NCBI GenBank assembly: GCA_965153455.1
Contig: OZ234493.1
Coordinates: 21,008,213-21,072,212 of the forward strand
Direction of reading: 5' to 3'
DNA from: Sphagnum compactum
Taxonomy: Eukaryota; Bryophyta; Sphagnopsida; Sphagnales
DNA: 64,000 nt
Shown piece after piece: positions 22,000 through 34,930 of the stretch (positions are counted from its first letter, which is position 1; every line of letters begins with the position of its first letter). A program made the translations under genes and the position numbers. The notes under the pieces were generated by a model. It was given only the letters and a program-made list of their open reading frames with translations, was not told where the DNA came from and ran no database searches.

Positions 22000-24900
22000 A
22001 AAAGAAACACTGGTGCTCACTTCTGGGTCACAAAATCCTCTCTCTCTCTCTCTCTCGCAATCTCTCATGGGCTGAGCCCATAAACATCTCTCTCTCTCTC
22101 TCGCACTCTCTCATAAACAACAACAATTATGAAGAGTTGATCATGACGCACTCCCTACTCCTCCCATTCCTCGAGTGTGACCATGAGCATTGAGCATTGA
22201 GTACCAACCAACCCCCTGTCCGAAGTAACTGCATGCACCAGGACGTGGGCGGGGAACATAATTACCTCCCGTAATCACACATTGCCCCCCATGTGATTAG
22301 CGACTTCCTTAATTAGCAAGGTCGGTGCCTGCAAGAAGAATCCAATGAAATTGGGAACTTGGGACATCATCAATTAAGTAATAAGACCAAACACAGAGTG
22401 CTCCTCTCTAAATCCCTCATCCAACTCTGCTGTTTGTCAGATGCTCTGTGTTTGTGTGTGGGTGTGTGTGTGTGTGTTCTCTTGCAACAAACGTGGCTGG
22501 CTATTTGTGACAAAACTAAAACCTACCCATTAATTAAAATTCATAACAGACTAAGTAACTGGCACAAGGTGATGGGTTATCTGAAATCCCTTCAGCACTC
22601 CCCCCCCCCTTTCCCCCCCTTCAGCTATTTCCGGTAACCAATGACCTCGAGCCAGTTACCAGACATAAGCTATGGTTCCGAGGTTTGAGAGTAATGGTGT
22701 AACCCTCCTGTTGATGGATGGAAGAAAAGTTGTGTATCTTTTTTTCTCAATGGAAGAAAACTCATATCCGACGTCCTGTCCAATTGTTTGATGATGCAAT
22801 TGTTTGAAAGGAAAGGTGATTTGAGGTTATTTGAGGTGAATGCGGAGTGGAGGATGAATCAGAAGCTTGAGAACCAGTGGCCATTCGGTTAGGATGCATC
22901 TATCTATCTATACTGCTCTACAGTAGCAGCAGCACAACCATTGCATCAAAGTTCATAATGCCAATTTGAAGTGTGCAATGCACACTTAGAAATTTAGAAG
23001 CGTTTGGAAATACAGGAACAATAGCTAGACAAAAGGAAGAAGAGGAAGCCATGGAAAAAAAGTTTAGAATGTAAGTGCATTAGTAAAATGTGTGGGACTT
23101 TTGTGTGTGATGGGTCAATGGTCATGGGTCATTTGTTATCCTGTTTGTGACATAAAACCTGAGTTGATTTTTCTAACAGACAGCTAGCTGCACATCGTAT
23201 TGACTACATGAACAGTTCCTGGTCAATGAGTTTCTGCTCCCCAGTAAAATAAACAATGCAGTGCAATTACACTTGCACAGCATTGAAAGGTTTCAAAACT
23301 TATTCGCACCCAGGAGCAAGATCATTGATTGATTGAACAAGAAGATCTGCAAAGTTCAAACTTCAGAATGTAATTGCAATGTGTGGGACAGATGAGGGTG
23401 ATTATTGGTCTTCAATCTGTTTGTGGAAAAGTTCTTCAAACCATGTTGGAAAACTCGACTTTTATGTTGCAAAACTTGGCTTTTATGCCGAACATGAAAG
23501 CCAAGTTTTGCATTTGACATAAAAGCAGAGTTTTGCAACATAAAAACCGCGTCTTTTAAACAGAGAAGAATGTCATTCTTTTCACTAGATACATAGGACA
23601 TTTATTCTTGGGCAAACCAGGCAAGAAGAAGAAAAGCTCTGGCAGCAAAGGAAAAGCTTAGAAAAAACACAATTTATTTTACTTATCTAGCATATAATTA
23701 CTCTAATGATGATCATGATTGAGCTCATTAAGAAATGGGAAATCATTTTCAACTCTTGTATTTGATGGGTTTTAAAACTTTTTGCAGGGAATTAATAAAT
23801 CTTTACTGTTTAGTTTTGATTGCAGGCTCTTGAATTGATTATGGATAGTTTTAGTTTCAGATTGCTTGAATTTTCTTTGCTGACATAAACTTGTAGGGAG
23901 TCAGAGTGTTTAGCATGGACTAAATTTAGAGCTTCATCATCATGTGAGTGATGAGAAATGATGAAGTTATGATGATTTACAGTCTGCTGAATTTATAGAG
24001 GGGTTTATAACTTGACTTGTGGGTTTGTATGTTTCTGCAGCAAGCACTAAAATTAGGGTTTAGGGTACTTGCTGAAGTGTGGGAAAAAAAAACTTTCATC
24101 ATTGCCAAATTCCCCATTAAAATGAGCACTACCCTAAGACCCCAATTATGTTGACTCCATCATCAAGCATGACTGAAGCTTTTAGAATCAAGATAAGCAG
24201 TAGTGTGTTAATGTAGTGTAGATAATCCAATAGCTTTGATAAGATCCTGGTGACTGATGAGCAACCTAAGAATTCCAACAAAATCAACAAAAAGGGTTAT
24301 GTGTCATAATAATACATTTGAGAACCCACTAACTGCTATGCACGCCACAACCTTTCACTTGCTTTAGTACAGACTTTTGGGTGGTTTCTCACTCATTTTT
24401 CATTAAGGATATTGAGATTTCAGATCTGATTTTTTTTAAATGGACATATAACTGTAAGCAAAAGTTTCCAAATACATCATCCCTTGCCATGATCAGCCAT
24501 TCACTGGAACTGCTTGCAATCAAGTCACACTATTTCTCACTCTCCTAACTTGTCTTCACAGAAGTCATACATCAGATTTGAGAGTAATGTACATCTGAAA
24601 CTCAGTTGAGACTTGAGCCTATCCAGGAGTGAATCGGAAATCTCATCTGTCCATGGTATCATGGGCCTGAGTGTTTTAACATCAGCCAACTACATACACA
24701 TTACATTTCCAGCATATTCTACTTCAGCTAAAAAAACCAGCAAATCTATCTTCCATGTGGACTCATCATCATGGCAAATCTACCATCTAATTTTTACACT
24801 AACCCACTCAGAAAGATTGGCAATGATATTATTCTCAAGAACCCACAGGACACAAAAACCAAATCTGTCTTTCTCACAATAACTAACACAACTTTCATGT

Positions 24901-25959
24901 CCTGGGCATTTTCATCTACTAGATTTCAGAAATGAACTACATTTCCATGGCACCCATCCCAATACATATTGATCCCATATGTCCCTGCACACATTGCTAT
25001 GCTAAAAATGCCAAATAGTAAAACCAAGCTCAGAGATGACAAACAGACAAGTTCTTGCTTCTTCCGCACTTTTCTCAATTTCCCTCTCTGCTGCCCAGAC
25101 ACAATTATAGTAGCTATCATCTCTGGATCAACTCAACTGCATTCTGGTATGTATACTGTGACAATGGCTGAAAAAACCCACTAAAAGCAAAGCTTCGTCT
25201 TGGTAGCTGCAAAATGCTGATATGATTGTCAGCAGTTGTACAGTTGTACAATGGGTCATGTGTTTTACATCAAGGGCTGTGACAACAAAAGTCCCTCCCC
25301 TAAGCCTCAATTTTCTAAACTTGTAATTGAATATGTTATGGCACCAAGACACTCACACCACCTGCCAAGCATACTAGAGAGTTCATGTTGAGAAAGGCAA
25401 CACTGTTTTTGCCTGCAACAACAGTGTTATCCAGGCTGTAGTTGGCTGTAGCTGAAAGGAATATATCTCATAGGGTCATTGGCAAAGCAATGCTTGGAGT
25501 TTCTCTAGAAATTGTGGAATATCCAACCCATAATAATGTTACTTAAGCTGAAATCTTGATGGTTGTCTGTTTTGGCAAAAGTACCTACAGAATTCTTCCC
25601 AGTTTGAGGTCATGATGAAGCATTGTATCTGGCAGATCTCATGTCCAGCAAATGCATGTATCTCCATCAGCCTTGTGTGCACCATGCATTAAAATGAATC
25701 CTGAAATTTAAAATGCCTGCAGTGCCATTGCAATCCAAATGCTTAGACTGCAGTAAAGTCACCCCTCATGGGTATACTGTAGCTTAGAGTCACAATCCAT
25801 AAGGAGAGGAACATACTACTATAATTGTGAAGGAACAAGGGACAAAGAGACATCAAAGAAGCAAATGGAAAAGTCATGATGTCACAGATGTATGAAGATG
25901 TGTTTTTGTAATCCAGAGAGATTACAAAAGTTCCTGAAGGAAAAGATGTGCTTACTTCT
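22000..25959. other. Gene-free spacer upstream of the TPS 3' end
   Basis: Contains (CT)n tracts at 22038-22058 and 22088-22105, a (GT)n tract near 22452-22480, a C-rich run near 22600 and the hairpin at 23450. TPS 3' UTR should fall in roughly the last few hundred bases. No coding region recognised. Confidence 0.5.
23450..23534. repeat. ~85-nt imperfect foldback hairpin
   Basis: Left arm AAAACTCGACTTTTATG + TTGCAAAACTTGGCTTTTAT pairs with a right arm ending AAAGCAGAGTTTT. The inner 16 bp, TGCAAAACTTGGCTTT, are perfectly complementary across a CCGAA loop. A further GTTTTGCAACATAAAA just downstream could pair with the left arm instead. Confidence 0.75.
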
Positions 25960-28835
25960 TTAGATGTGCAAGGATGTCATCAACGTATGTTCAGAGGACG
26001 AGGAGCTATGCATGTAGGGAGCAGCTGCTGCTGCTGGATCTGAGGCTGCAGCCAGCCCCTGCAACAACTTGATAACCTCCATGATATCATCCAAATAGTA
26101 TTTTGCCTTGCTAGGTTTCTGGCCAACTGTACAAGCAAAAACTTCTGCAATGTGTGAACATGATATGGTAGTGGCTATGCTCTCAAACATGTCTTCATCA
26201 GAGCGGTCATCCCCGATACACAAAACAAAATCAGGAGGAGCACCCTTCACCGCCATCATTGCCAGCAGCTCTTCCACAACCACACCCTTGCTCACACCCT
26301 GTTGACAAGATTGACAGATTTTTAGTTGAGGCAAGCAGCTCAAATACTGCATTGATAAAGCAATCCAAGATGATCCAAGATGCCTGCCACATGACATTGT
26401 TGTTAGGGTTTACCTTTGGTTTCACTTCCACAATGTGGGCTCCACTCTTGACAGTGACTGGCTGGTTGGCCAGCACGCTCTCAAGGTGGTCCAGGAGCTC
26501 TTTCGCTTGCCATGATCCAAAATCTGGGTCTGCATCACGGTGGTGCCAAACCATGGCACTTTCTTTCCATTCAATGTATGAGCCATCAGTGCTTTCTGTG
26601 TACTGTTGCATCACCGGTTCCACCACTTCCTTCCATTCAAAGTTCACCATGGGGGAGTCCCACTCTTCTCTCTGCCATCTCCAAGTTGCCCACTCTGAAT
26701 CTCTGTACCACCTGTGTGCAATGGAGTTTAAGAATTTTATGCTCTGATGCCAATGCTGTGACCAGACTTGGCCACTTCAGAACAAATCTCTTGAGTTTTC
26801 AGAAACCATCTGAACCCTCTTCTCAACTATACACCACAACCCAAAACTTGTTTTTGTCAAAGAATAAATATATAATTCCTCACCTGTAAAAGTAGCCATG
26901 TTCTGCTGCAAGTCCTAGCTTCTCACATGATGAAAAGCATGAATCCAAAATCTGGCGACCTCGGCCACTCACAATGACCACAAAATTTTTGGGATCACTG
27001 CACAGAGTGTTCAAGACAGACAAGACCTCTGGGCTGGGAATAGGGTTGCTGTTGATGGATGTCTGAGGCATGACGGTGCCATCATAATCCAATAGAATGG
27101 CACGACTGCCACTCTTCTTGTATGCTGATACAATGAGATCTGTACGGAGCCTACGAAAATCTGGATCCAAGGCAACAACCCGAAAGCCCAATCCAAAACC
27201 AATTCCATAGCAACGTCGCCGTGCATGACCTTTACAGGTGCGCTCCAGATCACCCATAAAACTGCGTGACCAGTAGGCAACATCATGGGTATTTACATAA
27301 CGAAAGTGCTTCTCATGCCGCATGTGCTGCTCTGGATCAGGGAGTTTAATAGCAGTGTTCATGGCCTCTGCGACTGCTTCTATGTTCCAAGGGTTTACTC
27401 GAATTGCCCCACTGAGAGATGGTGAGCATCCTATGAACTCTGACAGTATCAACATACTCTTCTTCTTTTTTGCAGCCGCCTCAGGAGTTGTTGAGCTGCT
27501 GCTGAAGGAAGCCAGTTGAGGGGGGCCACCACCTTCCCGGCATGCAATGTACTCATAGGGGATGAGGTTCATGCCATCCCGCACTGCGGTTACAACACAA
27601 CACTCTGCAATTGTATAGAATGCGATTCGCTCATACAAAGGCACATGTCTTTCCAAAAGCATGACTGGCTTGTACTCCTCTTGTCCTTGACTTCCAAACT
27701 CCTCATTGATTCTCTGAGCAACGGTGTATGCCTCATTCTGGAGCACATCCAGGTCTTTTCCTCTACCTCTGGGAGGGTTGACAATCTGGACGAACACTAC
27801 CTTGTCCCTCCACCTCGAATGCTGGTGCAGCAATTGCTCAAATGCAAGCAATTTGAGACCGATACCCTTAAAGATATCCATGTCATCGACTCCGAGAAGC
27901 ACAATCTTACCCCTGAACTCAGCTGTGAGCTCCCTGATGCACCTCTCGGTCTCAGGAAGCTGGAGATTGGCATGGAGCTGACCCATGTGGATACCCACAG
28001 GCAGGATCTTGATGCCAACAGTCCTGCCATAGTACTCCAACCCAATGTAGCCCCGCTTTGACTTGTACTCCAAACCCAACATCCGAACACAACAAGAGAG
28101 GAAGTGTCTGGCATAGTCAAAGGTATGGAATCCAATCAAATCAGCATTCAACAAAGCTCGCAGTATCTCATGTCGTACAGGAAGGGTTCTGTAAATCTCA
28201 GAAGATGGAAAGGGACTGTGAAGGAAAAACCCTAGCCTAACCTTGTTGAACCTTTTGCGCAGGAAAGTGGGAAGAAGCATGAGATGGTAGTCATGGATCC
28301 ACACATAGTCTTCATCTGGACTGATGACCTCCATCACCTTGTCTGCAAAGATCTTGTTGACAGAAACATAAGCTTGCCAGTAAGAACGGTTGAAGCGACC
28401 TCCGTTTTCAGGGCTGAGAGGAAGCATGTAATGGAAGAGAGGCCACAACACTTGCTTGCAGAAGCCATGGTAGAATCTGGTTCTGACATCTGCAGGTGGG
28501 AATGCAGGGACACAGTTGAAGCTCTCCAGCAGAGTGGCAGCCACTTCCTCTTGCTCATTGCTCTTCACATCCTCCTTCAAGCAACCTATGTACACAACTT
28601 CCATGTCTTTGGGTAGCCCGGCTTTGAGCTGCAGTAGGAGAGAATCCTCATCCCATGCAAAGCTCCAGCTGCTCTTCTCATCTTCTGCTCCTCCTGCTCT
28701 TGTTGCTTTCAGCGGCAACATATGCACCACTATCAACATTCTGTGATCACAGTCATCGCTGCTCCTCACCACCATCGCTTCTTGTACCTCCCCTTTGCAC
28801 TTCATGCAATCTTCTCTACTCTCTCCCTCTGCCAT
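25960..28835 (-). CDS. Class II trehalose-6-phosphate synthase/phosphatase-like protein (TPS5-11 type)
   Basis: Three exons on the minus strand: 28835-26884, 26711-26414 and 26298-25960. All junctions are GT-AG and in phase, giving 862 aa, normal for class II. Residues ~33-500 form a GT20 glucosyltransferase-like domain (LIVVHMLPLK, WSFAWDEDSLLLQL, DYVWIHDYHLMLLP, GFFLHSPFPSSE, GVDDMDIFKGI, VRDGMNLIPYEY). Residues ~580-860 form the phosphatase-like HAD domain, with LLDYDGTVMP (Asp583/Asp585), SGRGRQ and GDDRSDEDMFE (779 onward). Class I enzymes have GVDR..IKG where this has GVDD..FKG, as in other class II members, which are thought to act mainly as regulators of sugar signalling and SnRK1, not as synthases. 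The segment before the GT domain is only about 32 residues, shorter than the Ser/Thr-rich leader of Arabidopsis class II proteins. Cytosolic. Confidence 0.95.
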
Positions 28836-29170
28836 CCTTCTCTTTCTCTCTCACAAATCGCTTCTTCCTCCTCCTCTGAATCAAAAGCTCCAACACAACC
28901 AATTACAATTCTCTCTGAGTCTGTGTGTCTGTGTGTTGGTTCTTCTGTTGTTGTTGTTGTTGTTGTTATTGAAGGTTTGTCTGTGAACTAGTATAGGGGG
29001 AAGAAGGAAAGCAGAGCATGGGTTTTTGGAGGTTTTGCCATGCAAAGTTGGTTGATTTCTTCTTCTTCTTGGCGTGCAAAGAGATGAAGGAATTCTTGGC
29101 AGACATCTCCGCGCTACTCCAGCTTCTCCTTCTACTTCCTCTTGTGATCTCAAAACTTTACACCGCCACA
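28836..29170 (-). promoter_or_regulatory. TPS 5' leader region
   Basis: Pyrimidine-biased on the plus strand, with (GTT)n at about 28948-28970 and TTCTTC runs. Reading toward the gene, a 96-codon frame ends 46 bases before the ATG, but it opens with TTG and so is not a convincing upstream ORF. Confidence 0.5.
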
Positions 29171-29575
29171 ACTACATAATCACAACAACAACACGAGTGC
29201 CTAATCACCACAACAACAACACCACTTCCTGGTCACAACAACACGACAATCTGATCACATCAACACCAACACCACCACCACCACTCCTAATCCCAACAAC
29301 AACAACACCACTCCGTCTACACTACCACAACAACAATAACACCACTTCCTAATCACAACAACACAACACTCTGATCACATCAACAAGAACAAGAACAACA
29401 CTCCCTAATTACAACAACACAACTAACTAACAACCACCATAACAACACAACAATACAACTATCTAATCACCATAACAAACAACCAACAACGACAACAACA
29501 ACACTCCCTAATCACAACAACAACAACAACTCTAGCTAATCACTAGAACAACAAACAACACCAACAACATGATGA
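29171..29575. repeat. (CAA/CAAC)-rich low-complexity block upstream of TPS
   Basis: About 400 bp of CAA/CAC triplets broken by recurring CACTTCCTAATCACAACAAC and CTGATCACATCAACA blocks, so it is partly a diverged minisatellite. On the TPS strand it reads as TTG-rich DNA, probably leader or proximal promoter. Confidence 0.8.
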
Positions 29576-31127
29576 TCTCGTAAGTTGTGACACAACTTTT
29601 CCCATGAACTGAAACATAAGCAAATACAAGATCTGCAACTTTTTTGCAAATTTTTTATTGTTTTTTTTTTTTTTCCACCACCCCCCTCAAACTGTTTATA
29701 GAAATCCCACACCCATGAATTTACTAACTACTACTATCGCAAGAATGCAACAACTACCACCAACAACAACAATAACACCATTTGCATAATTCTTTTGCCT
29801 CTTACTTTTGATGCTATTTTTATTTGGACTACTACTCCCCCATCACCATATAACCCAAAGATGTGCATGCAAATTGTTTTTTCAGTTTTTTCTTTTATTT
29901 ACAACAAAGGGATTTGGATTGTTGAGTCTCACCCCCAAGTGACCACCCCTAAAAACCAACCACCCCTTGACAAGGTACTTAATTTATCATGAGAGTAAAG
30001 TGAGGTTGATTCTAGTGGATTTAGGACTGAATTATTTGGTGGGAATCTGGACACATTTAGACATTTTGGGGAGGGTGTGTGTCACAGAGAGCAAAGGGTA
30101 GAGCCCAGAGAGAGAGAGAGAGAGGGGTAATTGTGCTTTTGTTTTTGGGTTTGGGGCCAGTTTTAGTCAGTAGGGAATATAATATAAATCTGTCACATGC
30201 CCAAAATCATTAGTCACAGCCAGAAACAGCACCCCACCAGATGAGGAAGGAGGAGGGAGGAGAAGGAAGTGGAGGAGGAAGAGGAGGAGGATTCCATAAT
30301 TATCCATTCATGAGGATTCAATTCATTCATGGATGTTTTCACAGTGTCTAAGAGATCAAAATGTGTTTTGGATTCTTGTTGATGCAATTTGTGTATTCAA
30401 CAACATCATTGTTTGATGGTTCCAAATGACCCAAATAAAGTGTACAGCCACATTGAAGATGAGCTCAATGAAGAAATATTTGTTGGGATTTTTTCTTTTT
30501 CGCAACCAATTTTAGAGCAACCTTGGTTGTATCCAGCTACAACATATAGGATGAAACTTTGGAGCAAAGATCTGAGAATGATCAAGAGGCTTTACACATG
30601 TAAACACCGCAACAAGAGATGTGTAGGACATGTTTAGGACATGTTTTTTTTTTGCATACAACAATGTAATTCTTGGCCCACACGACACACGTTTGTGAGG
30701 TAAACTTTGTGGTTTCATCCAATTCAATATAAAAACTTAAAAACCTATTTATGTGCAGTGTTTGATCTCAATGTAAGTAAGATGTGTCACACATTTGTCA
30801 CACTTTAGTTTGACATCATGAGCTCAAGTAATGTTGTTGGATTGTGAGTAGGGGTGGGCTTTATGGGAAAAAGGACCTCATGAGCTAGAGTCGAGCATGG
30901 ACCCAATTCTGGTGAAGTCCACCCCCGAGGGCTTAACATGGGGTCAAAATTGTTGTGGGTTTTTTAATAAGCAATCTCATGATACTCCTCCGTATGTACC
31001 CTCCAAATATCCATTGGATAATATTAAGGGGAAAAGGTAAAAAATATCAGGGGTAGTTTGAAGAATGTAATGTCATAATGCATGTCGGTGTGTATTGCAA
31101 TGTGTAAATCCACCTACAACTAACTTA
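29576..31127. other. Spacer with simple repeats
   Basis: (GA)n near 30108-30124 and GGA-rich DNA at 30240-30292. An open frame at 30389-30637 (+) has no recognised domain. No supported gene. Confidence 0.45.
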
Positions 31128-31320
31128 GTACCTTGGGCCAGTTCGACATTAATTATATTATTATTTTCAAAACTGTTGAAATTTTCAAAAATTATTTCTT
31201 CCAAATAAAAAAAGACCGTGAAAGAAAATAGTAAATATTTAAAAGTATTCCATTTTTTGAAATGAATGTTTCAAAATTAATTAATTATTCAACAAACATG
31301 TGTTGAAATGGCCAACGTAC
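31128..31320. mobile_element. TA-flanked MITE, family 2 copy A
   Basis: 193 bp flanked by TA (31126-31127, 31321-31322). Left end GTACCTTGGGCCAGTTC; right end, read in reverse, GTACGTTGGCCATTTC. A second copy in the opposite orientation at 38504-38699 matches along its whole length. Confidence 0.75.
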
Positions 31321-31322
31321 TA

Positions 31323-32718
31323 TGGTATATTGAAATAAATATGCATGTTTTTAACGAAAGCATGACCCAAAGATTCACCATCCATTGGACACCACTTGTG
31401 AATCAAATGTGATTCAGTTGTGAATGAACCACAACTAAGTTACTACCTCTAAGGAACTGAAAGAAGAAGCTTCACAAAATATCATTCCTCTATACATAAC
31501 CTTTTCTTTTCTATTATCTATTTCCCTCTTTCTTTTCCTCATGTCTACCATTTGCCTCATTTAGCTTCATTTTTCTTGTCCTTTAAAAAAAAAAAAAAAC
31601 CAACTATAGTTTCATAATTATTGTTTTGAGAGGAAAAAAAAAAAACAATATTGCATATTTTATTGCATGTTGTGTTTATTTATTTGTTTATATTATTTTA
31701 TACAATGTGTAAAATATATATATAAGTGTGAGTGTAATTTTTAATAAAAAACACATATATTTATTTCTTTTTATACACTTACACTTACCCAACATGTATA
31801 TCACAAGCCATATACTTGCATAACATTTGTATGCAACCAATGATTAACTAACGACCTTGGTTAGATATGGAACATGAAGACATCGAAAAAAAAAAAGTTT
31901 CGTATTAAGATCGATAAAAGGATAATCACATGAATTTGATGAAACGTTGCTTCTTCTCGTAGTCTTCATAGATGAAACCAAAGGAAGTCCCATCAATCAA
32001 CAATTTTCCATCAATCAAAGTGTTTGATCGCATGATGATAAAAACCAAACCTCACACCTGCTTCTCATGCGGAGGAGGAGGGTTTTCTTTTCTCCAGAAA
32101 AAGGCATACAACCCCACTTGAGTTGCCTTAACAGGAAAGCCACCCTCTTGTCAGTAAACAACCCGATTTTCGGAGGTGTGTCTGTAGTAGAGCCAACAAA
32201 GATGATAAAATTATTTGTGTGTACTCGGACAGAAAAGCCGGAAACGCTCTCTCTATTGCAAACGGGTAATTTGCAATGTCGAATATGCTTGGAGATTGAT
32301 TCGAGAGGTAGCACCTTTTAGAAACTACTTGTGCACGTACCCGATCCAATCAAGAAGAACTGATGGTGTAATTTTTTATTCGAAAAACAACACTTTATGG
32401 CTTTTTTATGTGCAATTGGCATACTTTCTCGTCCGTCTTGCTGTCTTTGCACTTACTTATTCTCGAGCGAGCAACATGCACGTGCAAAATACATCCATTC
32501 CGTGAGCCGCCACGAGATAGATGATGACGGCTCACTCCGCAAACAAATATCCGTTGCCTGGTAATTCCGGAAAGTATAACCAGGGCTGCCTGCCTCCCAT
32601 AATAGTGGACCATGGCTGAGTAAGAGTTAGTTTCCTTTGATAGCCAATTGCAGGTAAAATGAGCTTTGATAGACTTTTTTTGTCTGGAACCCTAATAAAC
32701 CCTAACCCTGGGCCACTA
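31323..32718. other. Spacer; slightly GC-richer island 31900-32640
   Basis: AT-rich to about 31900, then a stretch with several overlapping frames on both strands (32015-32613) but no motif I recognise. It could be a decayed gene or element. Confidence 0.35.
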
Positions 32719-32898
32719 CCTTACCCTAAGGTCAGTTTCATGGTCATTAAATAAATAGCGAAATTAGATGCTTAAATAGTCATTAAATAGCAAAATCATA
32801 ATTTCAAAAAACTTAAACAAATATTTTTTATCAAACAAATAATTTTTTTAATTAAAAAAATTTGTTTTGTCAATGCGGAAACTGACCCTAGGTTACAG
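32719..32898. mobile_element. TA-flanked MITE, family 1 copy B
   Basis: 180 bp flanked by TA (32717-32718, 32899-32900). Left end CCTTACCCTAAGGTCAG; right end, read in reverse, CTGTAACCTAGGGTCAG. It shares the TCATTAAATAA and TTTTGTCAATG(T/C)GGAAACTG subterminal blocks with the copy at 13268. Confidence 0.75.
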
Positions 32899-32900
32899 TA

Positions 32901-34749
32901 CTTAGATGCACACCCCCAACAAATAGGTATTTCAATGGCCACCACTTGAATAACCAAGTTACCAACCCATCGTCACAACTGGTGGTGACTCACAATTTAG
33001 CCGTAGACTCTATTCGACCCTTGATATTCATAGATACACATACTTATCACATCCAAAATCTAGTGTTAATTATTCCCCCATGTTCACCCATAACCTCAAA
33101 ATTGAGATAGTAGTCATTTAGAAGTAGTCATTACCTGTCATTGAACTCGGGATTAGAGCATCTCCACCCATAGCTAGCAATTTGGGCCTCCAAATAATAA
33201 ACCTCACATCCAAGATACATGGATATTTAGCAATCCTCACTCATAAACATGAAATTGGCGCTGTAAAAAAGTAGTGTACCCATCGAACAAACCATCAGGA
33301 CCAATCAAATCAATTTGACGTATCAACAATCTAACCAATAATAGCAAGAGTTGGACATCACAATGCCTTTTGTTTGCTTACCTTTTTCTTGGCCCATTTA
33401 AAACCATTTCCTTACTGCAAATCAACATAATAAATGTTCTCCCTCACCCAAAATTGCAATACAATGTGAGAGCAGTGGGTCAGCACAGACCCACTATTTA
33501 CGTACATGTGAACTCCAAATATTTTGATGGCCACCACTGGAATACCGCAGAACCTTGGCGGCTTCAGCACAAATTAAAATTTTTTTGAATTTTTTTGAAT
33601 TTTCCAAAAAAATAAATATTAAGCTTATTATGTCGAATAATTCAAAAAATATACTCAGATTCAAACCCTAGTTATTTCCAGTATAGTACAAGTTCATGAA
33701 CAGTCCAACCAAGAAGACAATTGAAAATTAAAGGATGCAAGGTACATATTCCCTCAATAGTTAGTCAGTCAGTCAGTTAGTTAGAGACTAGAGACTCTGT
33801 ATGACTCATGATATAGTCCGAAGACTTGTAAACAGTATCATTAAGCTAGCTCCCTATCCACTAGAGCCAGCATTTTTTTAATTAAAAATTAAATTTTTTT
33901 TAATTTAAATTATTTATTTATTTAGTTCCCCTCTTTTTTTAGTTGGTTCTGTAGAGTTTTTTTTTTTTTTTTTTTGGTGTGGTTTCATGGGGGAATGATT
34001 CCCATAGAATAAAATGTGGGAATCATATGAGAGACACAATGTAACGTATGTGGCACATTATCATCTTCTTCCTTTGAACTCTCACCACCAGCTCAAAATG
34101 GGAGACAGAAAGTGGGATTATGCTTTTCCTGCTTTATTATTATTATTATCATTATATATAATAAGGCTCTTTTGTTGCTTTACTAGTGGTGCAAGCAAGC
34201 TCTTCTTCCCCTTGACTCTGACTGACTGACCAGCTAGTGCACCTCACCAATTATTGTGTTGGTCTAAAAATAGGGACTTGTTTCCTTTTTTTTTTTTTAA
34301 TTTATTAATTTATTTTTTAATCTAGAGAAGCACTAACTGACCCAACCGACAAGCCAAGGAAATGTTTTTTTTTAAATTATTTTTTAAGTTTTTTTCGGTA
34401 GCCTAAATGGCTATCATCCATAGGAAATAGGTTTTTTTCATCAATTTTGTGAAGTAGGTGGACTGGCGATCATCCACAAGAGTAATGAGGCAAATTTGGC
34501 TACAAGTTTTAGACAGAAAAGTAGAATTTCTTTTGGGATCCTGGTTTTTTTTGGGGGGGAGGGGGGGGGGGGCACAGGAATGTATGTTCTAAATATGGTG
34601 ATTTTTTTTTCTCTCTCTCAAAATATGGCGACTTTGGTGCATTTTTTCCAAAAAAATCTTTGTACTCTTCGCAATGGATTTTTCTTGGTTGCCACAATGC
34701 TGCGCCAAAAAAAAAAAATACTAATATTATTAGGAAGATGTAAAAATAA
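32901..34749. other. AT-rich spacer
   Basis: Contains poly-A/T runs, a GTCAGTCAGTCAG microsatellite near 33762, a G-run near 34553-34572, and at 34390-34490 a fragment (ATGGCTATCATCCATAGGAA) probably belonging to an inverted R4 copy. No gene seen. Confidence 0.45.
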
Positions 34750-34930
34750 AATGGCCATCATCCCTAGGAAGATTTAGCCCAAACTTAGCTAAAAAAACCA
34801 AATATGAAGTACAAATCTTTAATCAACCTTTTTATATTTTATGGCTATACACTGAAAACCAAAAATAGAAATTTGGCGATTTTTTTAATTACTTATGGCA
34901 ATTGAAACCTTCCAAAATCACCTTCATTTT
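34750..34930 (-). repeat. Dispersed repeat R4, inverted copy 4
   Basis: Read on the minus strand it gives ATCGCCAAATTTCTATTTTT, GGTTTTCAGTGTATAGCC, GTTGATTAAAGATTTGTACT, GGCTAAATCTTCCTAGGGAT, in the same order as the three copies at 20745-21995. Confidence 0.7.

Noticed and set aside
27516-28061. 181-codon plus-strand frame within TPS
   Set aside because: Antisense shadow of the strongly supported TPS exon 1.
28881-29171. Upstream ORF in the TPS leader
   Set aside because: Opens with TTG and has no ATG; Asn-run comes from the (GTT)n tract.
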